Assembly (NCBI GenBank): GCA_934647305.1
Contig: CAKUFI010000001.1
Span: 171,727-235,726 of the forward strand
Direction of reading: 5' to 3'
DNA from: an uncultured Clostridia bacterium
Lineage (GTDB): Bacteria; Bacillota; Clostridia; Christensenellales; Aristaeellaceae
DNA: 64,000 nt
Part shown: in pieces, positions 42,167 through 48,975 of the stretch
Layout of the letters: each line of letters starts with the position of its first letter
How positions within the stretch are numbered: the first letter of the stretch is position 1
Position numbers and translations under genes: made by a program
The notes under the pieces: generated by a model
What the model saw: only the letters and a program-made list of their open reading frames with translations
Database searches by the model: none
What the model was told of the DNA's origin: nothing

Positions 42167-42178
42167 ATGCGCAAGTAA
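42167..42178 (+). CDS. Three-codon leader ORF (Met-Arg-Lys-stop)
   Basis: ATG CGC AAG TAA lies about 25 nt into the ABC-F leader. A GAGG at 42149-42152 and GTGGGA nearer by could serve as SD, neither ideally spaced. Three-codon uORFs that trigger antiterminaton when ribosomes stall are known upstream of ABC-F resistance genes in Listeria and other Firmicutes. This assignment rests on position and on the terminator downstream. Confidence 0.55.
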   Translation: MRK

Positions 42179-42207
42179 TCTGATTTTGACAGACAGAGAT
42201 CGTTTCC

Positions 42208-42231
42208 GGCCATGTCATATGGCCTGTTTTC
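42208..42231 (+). other. Leader hairpin between uORF and attenuator
   Basis: GGCCAT (42208-42213) and ATGGCC (42219-42224) pair around GTCAT and are followed by TGTTTTC. Flanking GACAGA and TCTGTC can extend it. It could be a pausing or sequestering hairpin in the leader. Confidence 0.5.
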
Positions 42232-42290
42232 TGTCGCCGAATTCAGATGCGCGAGGAACACCCCCTCTCCATATCCATGCAGCAATGTAT

Positions 42291-42326
42291 GGGCTGTTTT
42301 CGGCGCGGCCGGAGGCAGCCCTTTTT
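42291..42326 (+). terminator. Attenuator terminator of the ABC-F gene
   Basis: GGGCTGTTTTCGGC (42291-42304) pairs over 14 bp, including three G-U pairs, with GCCGGAGGCAGCCC (42308-42321) around a GCG loop, and TTTTT follows. It stands 24 nt before the ABC-F start. Confidence 0.88.
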
Positions 42327-42350
42327 CGACCGCTCTTTGAGGTGAAACGC

Positions 42351-43886
42351 ATGCTGCAAATCAATCATCTGACCATCCGTCACGCGCGCGACCTGCGCCC
42401 TCTGCTCGAGGATTTTTCCTTCACCCTGAACGCCGGCGACCGCGCCGCCATCATCGGCGAGGAAGGCAACGGCAAGTCTACGCTGATCAAGCTGATCGCA
42501 GACCCTTCGCTCGTCGAGGGCTACGCCGAGTATTCCGGCGAAATCGCGACCGGCGGCGCGCGCGTCGGCTATCTTCCCCAGGAGCTGCCCGCCGCGGACA
42601 GAGACCTGACCGTCTACGACTACTTTTCAGCGCTCCCCTGCTTTTTCGAGCTGACGCCGCGCGAGGTGGCGGACACGCTGCGCGCGCTGCGCCTGCCGGG
42701 CGACTTCTGCTACGGCGAGCAGCGCGTGGACACGCTCTCCGGCGGCGAGAAGGTCAAGCTGCAGCTGTGCCGTCTGCTGATGGAAAAGCCGCAGCTGCTC
42801 CTGCTGGACGAGCCGTCCAACGACCTGGACATCGAGACGCTGGAGTGGCTGGAGCGCTTTCTGCTGGACTCGCCCGTGCCCGTGCTCTACGTATCCCACG
42901 ACGAGACGCTGATCGAGCGCACCGCCAACGTCATCGTGCACCTGGAGCTGCTCCGTCGGCGCACGGTCGCGCGCTGGACGGTCGCGCGGATGAGCTATCA
43001 GCGCTACCGCGACGAGCGCCTGCGCGCCTTCGCCCATCAGGAGCAGATGGCTCGCAAGGAGGAGGCCGAATACCGCCAGCGGATGGACAAATTCCTGCAG
43101 ATTCAGTCCAAAGTGGATTACGCGCAGGAAACCATCACCCGCGCAGATCCCCCGGGCGGCCGCCTGCTGAAAAAGAAGATGCACGCGGTTAAGTCGCTGG
43201 GGCGGCGCATCGAGCGGGACTACGAAAACCGGACGCAGATTCCGGACGTGGAAGAGGCGATACTGCTGCGCTTTCCCGAGGACATTTCGCTGCCCGAAGG
43301 GCGCGTGGCGCTGGACTGGGGGCCGCAGACGCTGCGCCTGGGCGAGCGGGTGCTGGCAGAGGACGTTCGCCTGTACGTGCGCGGGCCGCGAAAGGTGGTC
43401 ATCACCGGCGCAAACGGCGCAGGCAAGACCACGCTGCTCAGACGGCTTCACACCGCGCTTGCGGCACAGGGCAGCCTGCGCGTGGGCTGGATGCCGCAGG
43501 AATACGCGGAGCTTTTGCCCGCCGATCAGACGCCCGTGGACTTCCTCTCGCGCACCGGCAGCAAGGAGGAGGCCACGCGCATCCGCACCCGCCTGGGCAG
43601 CCTCAAGTACACGCCCGAGGAGATGGAGCACCGCATTTCCGGCCTTTCCGGCGGGCAGAAGGCCAAGCTGCTGTTCCTCAAAATGACGCTGGACGGGTGC
43701 GACGTGCTGCTGCTCGACGAACCCACGCGCAACTTTTCTCCGCTCTCAGGCCCCGAAATCCGCGGGATTCTGCGTTCCTTCGGCGGCGCGGTGATCAGCG
43801 TCTCGCACGACCGCAAGTACATCGACGAGGTCTGCGACACGGTCTATCGCCTCACGCCGCGCGGACTGGAGCGGATTCGCGGGTAA
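42351..43886 (+). CDS. ABC-F protein, probable ribosome-protection antibiotic resistance factor
   Basis: 511-residue cytoplasmic twin-ABC protein with no membrane segment. ABC1 has GEEGNGKSTLIKL, signature TLSGGEKVKLQ and LLLDEPSNDLD; ABC2 has GANGAGKTTLL, LSGGQKAKLLF and LLLDEPTRNFSPL. The linker between the cassettes (about residues 205-310) is long and basic, with KVDYAQETITRADPPGGRLLKKKMHAVKSLGRRIERD, as in resistance-type ABC-F proteins such as the Lsa and CplR groups; that subgroup call is from memory. Such proteins free the ribosome of lincosamides, pleuromutilins or streptogramins. The attenuator leader supports this reading. The start ATG at 42351 follows GAGGTG. Confidence 0.85.
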   Translation: MLQINHLTIRHARDLRPLLEDFSFTLNAGDRAAIIGEEGNGKSTLIKLIADPSLVEGYAEYSGEIATGGARVGYLPQELPAADRDLTVYDYFSALPCFFELTPREVADTLRALRLPGDFCYGEQRVDTLSGGEKVKLQLCRLLMEKPQLLLLDEPSNDLDIETLEWLERFLLDSPVPVLYVSHDETLIERTANVIVHLELLRRRTVARWTVARMSYQRYRDERLRAFAHQEQMARKEEAEYRQRMDKFLQIQSKVDYAQETITRADPPGGRLLKKKMHAVKSLGRRIERDYENRTQIPDVEEAILLRFPEDISLPEGRVALDWGPQTLRLGERVLAEDVRLYVRGPRKVVITGANGAGKTTLLRRLHTALAAQGSLRVGWMPQEYAELLPADQTPVDFLSRTGSKEEATRIRTRLGSLKYTPEEMEHRISGLSGGQKAKLLFLKMTLDGCDVLLLDEPTRNFSPLSGPEIRGILRSFGGAVISVSHDRKYIDEVCDTVYRLTPRGLERIRG

Positions 43887-43889
43887 AGG

Positions 43890-43928
43890 CAATAAAACAA
43901 ACGACCGGTCGGATCGCTCCGGCCGGTC
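43890..43928 (-). terminator. Intrinsic terminator of the RpiR gene, shared hairpin
   Basis: GACCGGTCGGA (43903-43913) and TCCGGCCGGTC (43918-43928) form an 11-bp stem with one G-U around TCGC. The minus-strand tail GTTTGTTTTATT is a good T tract; the plus side lacks one. Confidence 0.75.
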
Positions 43929-43943
43929 TGCGGTATCTATGGC

Positions 43944-44846
43944 TCAGTTGTCGGTCTGACGGCTTTCCTGCAGGAAGCGCTCGGTCTGATCGGGGCGCGC
44001 CATGCTGGCCACGCGGCTGGTCTTGTCCAGCTGGGACTTGACCGAGTCGTACATGTTGCTGCACACGGCGGTATACAGCGCGTCGATAACGGTCAGCTGC
44101 GCGATACGGGAGCTGATGGCGCCGCTGCGGATCATGGTCTCGGCGGAGACGGTATACAGGATCACGTCGGCGAACTTGGACAGTGAGTTCTTCGTATACG
44201 AGGTAATGGCGATGAGCTTGCAGCCGGTGCGCTTGACCAGCGAGGCCATGCGGATGATGTCGTAGGTCTCGCCCGAGTAGGAAATCAGCACCGCCACGTC
44301 GTTTTTCTTCAGGCTGGCCGCAGAGAGCAGCTGCACGTGATAGTCGGCGTTGGCCATGACGATCTTGCCGGTGCGCAGGAACTTGTTGTGCGCGTCCAGC
44401 GCCACCAGGGCAGAGGTGCCCACGCCGTAGAAGTCCACGCGCTTGGCCTTGCACAGCAGCTGCACGGCCTGCTCGAACTTCTCCGTGTCCAGCATGTTCA
44501 TCGTGTTCTCGATCGCCTTCATGTTGCTCAGGCAGATGTTGCGGAACACCACATCCGACTGATCGCCGGGGGTAATCTCCTGATAGGAGATGGCGTTGCT
44601 GCGCGCGGTCAGGTCGCTCGAGAGCATGCGGCACAGCTCCTTGTAGCCTGAATAGCCCATGCTCTTGCACAGGCGCACCACCGCGGAGGCCGATGTACCC
44701 GACTGCGTGGCAATTTCCTCGATGGTCATGTTAACCACCTTTTCAGGACACTCCAGCACAAAGCTGGCTACCTGACGCTCCTTCGGCGAAAGCGAAGAAA
44801 GCATCTCGCGCAGTCTCAGACAGCAACCCACACCGCTCGAACCCAT
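43944..44846 (-). CDS. RpiR/MurR family sugar-phosphate-responsive regulator
   Basis: 300-residue regulator. The N-terminal RpiR helix-turn-helix is in MTIEEIATQSGTSASAVVRLCKSMGYSGYKELCRML. The SIS domain that senses a sugar phosphate spans about residues 115-250, with FYGVGTSALVALDAHNKFLRTGK and VLISYSGETYDIIRMASLVKRTG. It is divergent from the PMI-like gene, whose promoter carries an 18-bp palindrome, so that gene is the likely target. The ATG at 44846 follows GGAGGG. Confidence 0.92.
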   Translation of the reverse strand: MGSSGVGCCLRLREMLSSLSPKERQVASFVLECPEKVVNMTIEEIATQSGTSASAVVRLCKSMGYSGYKELCRMLSSDLTARSNAISYQEITPGDQSDVVFRNICLSNMKAIENTMNMLDTEKFEQAVQLLCKAKRVDFYGVGTSALVALDAHNKFLRTGKIVMANADYHVQLLSAASLKKNDVAVLISYSGETYDIIRMASLVKRTGCKLIAITSYTKNSLSKFADVILYTVSAETMIRSGAISSRIAQLTVIDALYTAVCSNMYDSVKSQLDKTSRVASMARPDQTERFLQESRQTDN

Positions 44847-44910
44847 GGCTGATTCCCTCCGTACCTGCCGGCACATACCGGCCCAGTTTCCTATTATAAC
44901 ATCCTGACTG

Positions 44911-44939
44911 ATTATACTCCTTTTTCCGCCTTCTGTCAA
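44911..44939 (-). promoter_or_regulatory. Sigma-A promoter of the RpiR gene
   Basis: TTGACA (44934-44939) and TATAAT (44911-44916) with a 17-bp spacer, both perfect. Confidence 0.88.
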
Positions 44940-45034
44940 TCCGTCTTTTGGGCGCGTTCGGCCGCAAAAGCATGGTTTCTGAGTGAAAAAATGCAGATTT
45001 TACCGAAAACAGGCCCCGTGTGCGATGAAATTAT

Positions 45035-45085
45035 TTTTCGTTTCCACGAAAAGATATTGACAGATTGTCGCGGATGGTATATACT
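45035..45085 (+). promoter_or_regulatory. Promoter and candidate operator of the PMI-like gene
   Basis: TTGACA (45057-45062) and TATACT (45080-45085) have a 17-bp spacer. Just upstream, TTTTCGT (45035-45041) and ACGAAAA (45046-45052) form a perfect 18-bp palindrome with a TTCC centre, a plausible site for the adjacent RpiR regulator. Confidence 0.75.
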
Positions 45086-45159
45086 TGTACTTAGATCAAG
45101 TCACATTGCTGCGGTGGGCCTTAAAGGCCTCCGCAAAGAAAGAAAAGGAGCTGTGCCTC

Positions 45160-46971
45160 ATGAGTTTCATGTTTAACCCCTATCCGTACGCCGACCCCAA
45201 TGCGGTCAATCCGATCGTGATGCCGCAGAAGGTTGCGGACACTCTGGTCAAGGGCATCATTCCGGTCGCGAAAAAACTGGTCAGCCTGCTCAAGCAGGAC
45301 GGCGTGAACACCATGGGTATCGATAACTACCCCGGTTCCGACATTGCCAGCCTGGTCAACATCATGAAGCAGCAGTGCATGGGCCTTGACTTTGAGTTCA
45401 TCGACGCGGCGAGCCTGCTCAAGAGCGCCGAGGAAATCACTGAGATGGTCGCGCCCTACCTGCCCGAGGACCGTGATTGGGACCCCGTGCTGCTCTACGG
45501 CGTGCGCTACATGGACGGCTACAAGGGCCTGCAGGACGCCGCCAAGGTTCAGGCGCTGATCGAGAAGCTGCATTCCGGCAAGAAGATCGTCGTCTATGGC
45601 CAGGGCGCGCTGGCCGAGGAAATCCAGAACGAGTACGACCTGCGCGTGTGGATGGACGTCACGCCCCGCACCGCCGTGCTGGCCTATAAATACGGCTCCG
45701 CGCACAACATCGGCGCGACGAAGGACCTGTCCTTCAACCTGGCGATGCGCCGCAACTACTACGTCGACTTCGAGACCGCCATGGCCCAGCGCTGGGGCAT
45801 GATGAAGAAGGGCATTCTGGACTACTACATTTCTGCCGACGAACCGCGCGAGATGCAGATGATGTCCTTCGCCGCCCTGGTTGACCTGTTCGAGGAAATC
45901 AACAAGCGCCCGTTCCGCTGCCGCCCGGTGTACCTGGAAGGCGTGTGGGGCGGCTGGTACATCCATAAGCTGCGCAACCTGCCCAAGGAAATGCGCAACT
46001 GCGCCTGGGTGTTCGATATGATCCCGCTGGAGGTTTCGCTGGTCGCCAAGACGGACGACTTCGAGTTCGAGGTTCCCTTCTTCACCTTCGTGCAGGTCAT
46101 GGGCGAGAAGCTGCTGGGCAAGCAGGCCTTCGAGCAGTTTGGCGGCTACTTCCCCATCCGCTTCAACTACGACGACACCTGGCATTCCTCGGGCAACATG
46201 TCCATCCAGTGCCATCCGGACGCGGATTTCGTGGTCAAGAATCACCGCGAGTTCGGCCGTCAGGACGAGAGCTACTATGTGTGCGTGGCCTCTCACGGCG
46301 CGAAGACCTACCTGGGCTTCAACGAGCCGGACAGCGGCGAGAAGTTCATGCAGGAAGCCAAGCGCGTGGAGCATAACGGCGAGCTGATCGACTACGAGAA
46401 GTACATCAACGCCGTGCCCTCCATCCCCGGCACTCAGGTCATGATTCCCGCCGGCACCGTGCACGCCTCCGGCCGCAACCAGGTCATCCTGGAGATCGGC
46501 TCGCTGACCGTCGGCTCCTACACCTACAAGCTGTACGACTATCAGCGCATCGATCCCGCCACCGGCATGCCGCGCCCGATCCACCTGAAGATGGGCGAAT
46601 GCGTGCTGCACAAGGAGCGCGACAAGAAGTACGTCTACGAGAACCTGGTCAACCACGGCGGCGTGGTGCGCGAGGGCGAGGACTGGAAGGAAATCGTCGT
46701 CGGCGAGTGCGACATGCTCTACTTCTCCCTGCGCAACGACGTCTTCGCCAGGCAGATCGAGGACGAGGCGAGCGACCGCTTCCACGTGTTGGCGCTGGTC
46801 GACGGCGAAAAGGTTCGCGTCGAGTCGATTGAGGATCCGTCCAGGTTCTTCGAGATGAACTACATGGACATCATCGTGGTGCCCGCCCACTTCGGCAAGT
46901 ACCGCATCATCAACGAGGGCGTGGGCGTCGTGACCGTTCACAAGACCATGCTCCGTCCCGACGGCAAGTAA
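45160..46971 (+). CDS. Class I mannose-6-phosphate isomerase-like protein
   Basis: 603-residue cupin-type protein. The C-terminal half carries the PMI zinc motifs: IQCHPDADFVVKNH with Gln and His, GRQDESYYV with the Glu, and MIPAGTVHASGRNQ with the last His. The first 250 residues are an additional domain with GKKIVVYGQGALAEEIQNEYDLRVWMDVTPRTAVLAYKY, resembling a nucleotide- or kinase-like fold, so it is larger than the 300-400 residues of simple PMI enzymes. The most likely job is interconversion of mannose-6- and fructose-6-phosphate or a related aldose/ketose pair. The ATG at 45160 follows AAGGAG; an ATG three codons on is possible. Confidence 0.8.
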   Translation: MSFMFNPYPYADPNAVNPIVMPQKVADTLVKGIIPVAKKLVSLLKQDGVNTMGIDNYPGSDIASLVNIMKQQCMGLDFEFIDAASLLKSAEEITEMVAPYLPEDRDWDPVLLYGVRYMDGYKGLQDAAKVQALIEKLHSGKKIVVYGQGALAEEIQNEYDLRVWMDVTPRTAVLAYKYGSAHNIGATKDLSFNLAMRRNYYVDFETAMAQRWGMMKKGILDYYISADEPREMQMMSFAALVDLFEEINKRPFRCRPVYLEGVWGGWYIHKLRNLPKEMRNCAWVFDMIPLEVSLVAKTDDFEFEVPFFTFVQVMGEKLLGKQAFEQFGGYFPIRFNYDDTWHSSGNMSIQCHPDADFVVKNHREFGRQDESYYVCVASHGAKTYLGFNEPDSGEKFMQEAKRVEHNGELIDYEKYINAVPSIPGTQVMIPAGTVHASGRNQVILEIGSLTVGSYTYKLYDYQRIDPATGMPRPIHLKMGECVLHKERDKKYVYENLVNHGGVVREGEDWKEIVVGECDMLYFSLRNDVFARQIEDEASDRFHVLALVDGEKVRVESIEDPSRFFEMNYMDIIVVPAHFGKYRIINEGVGVVTVHKTMLRPDGK

Positions 46972-46990
46972 TTTCACCCGGATCGCAATT

Positions 46991-47021
46991 CCCCCGTGTT
47001 CATCCGAGCGCGGGGGTTTTT
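46991..47021 (+). terminator. Intrinsic terminator between PMI-like and ROK genes
   Basis: CCCCCGTG (46991-46998) pairs with CGCGGGGG (47009-47016), followed by TTTTT. The tail runs into the SD TGAGGAG of the ROK gene, so ROK expression probably depends on partial read-through. Confidence 0.75.
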
Positions 47022-47034
47022 GAGGAGTATCGCC

Positions 47035-47928
47035 ATGAGCAAAACCATACTCGCCCTGGACGTGGGCGGCACCTTTGTTAAGTACGGTACATTTGTCGAG
47101 GGTCAGGGCCTGATCGACTCCTCAGTCGGCCAGTTTCCGATGGCCGAGTCGGGCAACGCCGTGCAGATCGTGAACACGCTGGGCCGTTTCCTGCGCGAGC
47201 ATCCGGCCGATCTGGTCAGCGTCAGCATCCCCGGCCCGATGGACTACGCGCACGGAACCAGTCTCATGAAGCACAAGTTCGTCTCGCTCTACGGCATTCC
47301 GCTGGACGAGGCGCTCGCGCCCTACCTTGCCGGCACCCCCATCACCTTCCTGCACGACGGCGTGTCCTTCCTGCTGGGCGAAATGTACGACGGAAACGCC
47401 GCGCAGTTTGAGCGCCCTGCCGGGGTCATGCTGGGCACCGGGCTGGGCTTCATCACCGGCGAGGAAAAACGCGCCTGCATCAACCTGCGCGACATCCCCG
47501 CCTTCCCTCTGTGGAACCAGCCCTATAGGGACGGCATCGCGGAAAATTACGTCTCCAGCATGGCCATGCGCGATCACTACAAGCGCCGCACCGGCGTAGA
47601 AATCGACGTGAAGAGCATTTCAATCGCCGCGCGCGCGGGCGATCGGGACGCGCAGGCCGTGTTCGAGGAAAACGGACGCTGCCTGGGTGAAATGCTGCGC
47701 AAAAAGTGGGAGCTGCTTCACTTTGACGGTGTAGTCATCGGCGGCCAGATCGCCCGTTCGCTCGACCTGATGGAAGAGCCCCTGCGCGAGAACCTCCCCG
47801 TGCCGGTTGTCGCCGCCGCGCACCTGTCCGACGCGGCCCTTCGCGGCGCGGCCTTCTACGCGCTCAGGGGCAAGGACGCCTGCACGCGCACCTTCTCCGA
47901 TGAGGAGATCTCCCGGGTGGTCGGCTAA
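47035..47928 (+). CDS. ROK family protein (sugar kinase-like)
   Basis: 297-residue actin-fold protein. The phosphate-1 motif is ALDVGGTFVKYG, a catalytic-site-like SIPGPMDYAHG follows, and the adenosine motif is VVIGGQIARSLDL. MLGTGLGFITG matches the phosphate-2 loop. The cysteine zinc motif usual in ROK kinases (CxCGxxGCxE) is missing; the matching position reads IPAFPLWNQPYRDGIAENY. It may phosphorylate a hexose or act as a sensor. It follows the PMI-like gene as its probable operon partner. The ATG at 47035 follows GAGGAG. Confidence 0.83.
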   Translation: MSKTILALDVGGTFVKYGTFVEGQGLIDSSVGQFPMAESGNAVQIVNTLGRFLREHPADLVSVSIPGPMDYAHGTSLMKHKFVSLYGIPLDEALAPYLAGTPITFLHDGVSFLLGEMYDGNAAQFERPAGVMLGTGLGFITGEEKRACINLRDIPAFPLWNQPYRDGIAENYVSSMAMRDHYKRRTGVEIDVKSISIAARAGDRDAQAVFEENGRCLGEMLRKKWELLHFDGVVIGGQIARSLDLMEEPLRENLPVPVVAAAHLSDAALRGAAFYALRGKDACTRTFSDEEISRVVG

Positions 47929-47944
47929 AGCCGCATAACAAGAT

Positions 47945-47991
47945 AGACTCTGGTCTGTTTTTACATAAATAGACCAGAGTCTGTTTTTATT
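47945..47991 (+). terminator. Intrinsic terminator after the ROK gene
   Basis: AGACTCTGGTCT (47945-47956) and AGACCAGAGTCT (47971-47982) form a perfect 12-bp stem, followed by GTTTTTATT. It overlaps the end of the convergent AraC gene. Confidence 0.88.
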
Positions 47992-48862
47992 CGCCCTGCT
48001 GAGTCTTCAGCGCTTCCTTTCGATACTGCGTGGGCGTGCGGCCGAATTCCTTGTGAAACAGGCGGCAGTAGTAATACGCACTCGAAAAGCCGACCGCCTC
48101 TGCAATCTCACCCACCTGCAGCGTCGAGTACTGCAAAAGCTCCGTCGAGTGCTCCAGCCGCAGCCTGGTCAGGTATTGCGTGACCGTCGTGCGCAGGTGC
48201 CGCTGAAACAGGCGCATCACATATTGCCTGGAAAGCCCAAATTCCTCGCTCAGTCCGGCCAGCGTCAGCGGCTGCATGTAGCGCTCGTGGATGTGGAACA
48301 GGATTCTGGACAGTGCCGCGGGATAATCGGCCGCCGAAGCGGTTTGCGCGCCCGCGTCCAGCAGAGTGAGCACCTCGGCGAAGCGCACCTCGATGCGCAG
48401 CTTTCGGTTGGGCGTGAGGCCGCTGCGGTACATATCGCACTCGGTTAAAAGCAGCCAGACGCGCTCCCTTTCCCCCTCCAGCCGGCTGCTCTGCGGCAGG
48501 CGCACCCGATCCGGCCTGGACGGCGGCAGACTGTACGGAAGCGCGCCGCTCTTTTCCAGTTCAGTTTCCGCTTCGCTGCGCCACTCTTCAAGCGGCTCGC
48601 ACAGTGAAAAATGCACGAATACGTACTCGCAGGAGCCCTCGCTCGCCACCTGATAGGACTGCCCGCGCGGAATGAGCAGGTAGTCGCCGTCCCTGAGGGA
48701 AAAGACCTGCCCGTCGATCGCAAACCGCATATCGCCCCCGCGAACCAGAACCAGCATGTCGATCGTAATCCCCCGCGCCGTGTTTTTCCAGCCTGCCCGC
48801 TGCCTGATCTGGCCCAGCATGTGAACGCGCGGCAGCTCCCGAAGATTCGCCCTAAAATCCAT
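47987..48862 (-). CDS. AraC family transcriptional regulator
   Basis: 291-residue regulator. The N-terminal cupin sensor has ITIDMLVLVRGGDMRFAIDGQVFSLRDGDYLLIPRGQSY. The C-terminal domain has two helix-turn-helix units: PLTLAGLSEEFGLSRQYVMRLFQRHL and LQVGEIAEAVGFSSAYYYCRLFHKEFGRTPTQYR. It is divergent from the first DUF6259-like gene and is the likely regulator of the carbohydrate locus. The ATG at 48862 follows GGGAGG. Confidence 0.94.
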   Translation of the reverse strand: MDFRANLRELPRVHMLGQIRQRAGWKNTARGITIDMLVLVRGGDMRFAIDGQVFSLRDGDYLLIPRGQSYQVASEGSCEYVFVHFSLCEPLEEWRSEAETELEKSGALPYSLPPSRPDRVRLPQSSRLEGERERVWLLLTECDMYRSGLTPNRKLRIEVRFAEVLTLLDAGAQTASAADYPAALSRILFHIHERYMQPLTLAGLSEEFGLSRQYVMRLFQRHLRTTVTQYLTRLRLEHSTELLQYSTLQVGEIAEAVGFSSAYYYCRLFHKEFGRTPTQYRKEALKTQQGE

Positions 48863-48884
48863 GCTCTTCGCCTCCCTGTTTCAC

Positions 48885-48942
48885 ATTATACTACTATTTT
48901 TCATCTCTGTCCATTTTCTTTTGCCCGGAAACTCAGTATAAT
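48885..48942. promoter_or_regulatory. Divergent promoters of the AraC gene and the first DUF6259-like gene
   Basis: Minus strand: TGGACA (48908-48913) and TATAAT (48885-48890), 17-bp spacer. Plus strand: TATAAT (48937-48942) with a poor T-rich -35, as expected for an activator-dependent promoter. Confidence 0.72.
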
Positions 48943-48975
48943 GAGAGCAGAAAACGCAAGTAAGGAGATTTCATC

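Larger units (their letters stand above)
44847..45159. other. Divergent control region between RpiR and PMI-like genes
   Basis: The 313 bp hold two opposed promoters and one palindrome, listed separately. The stretch 44940-45030 is otherwise featureless, and I see no gene in it. Confidence 0.7.
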
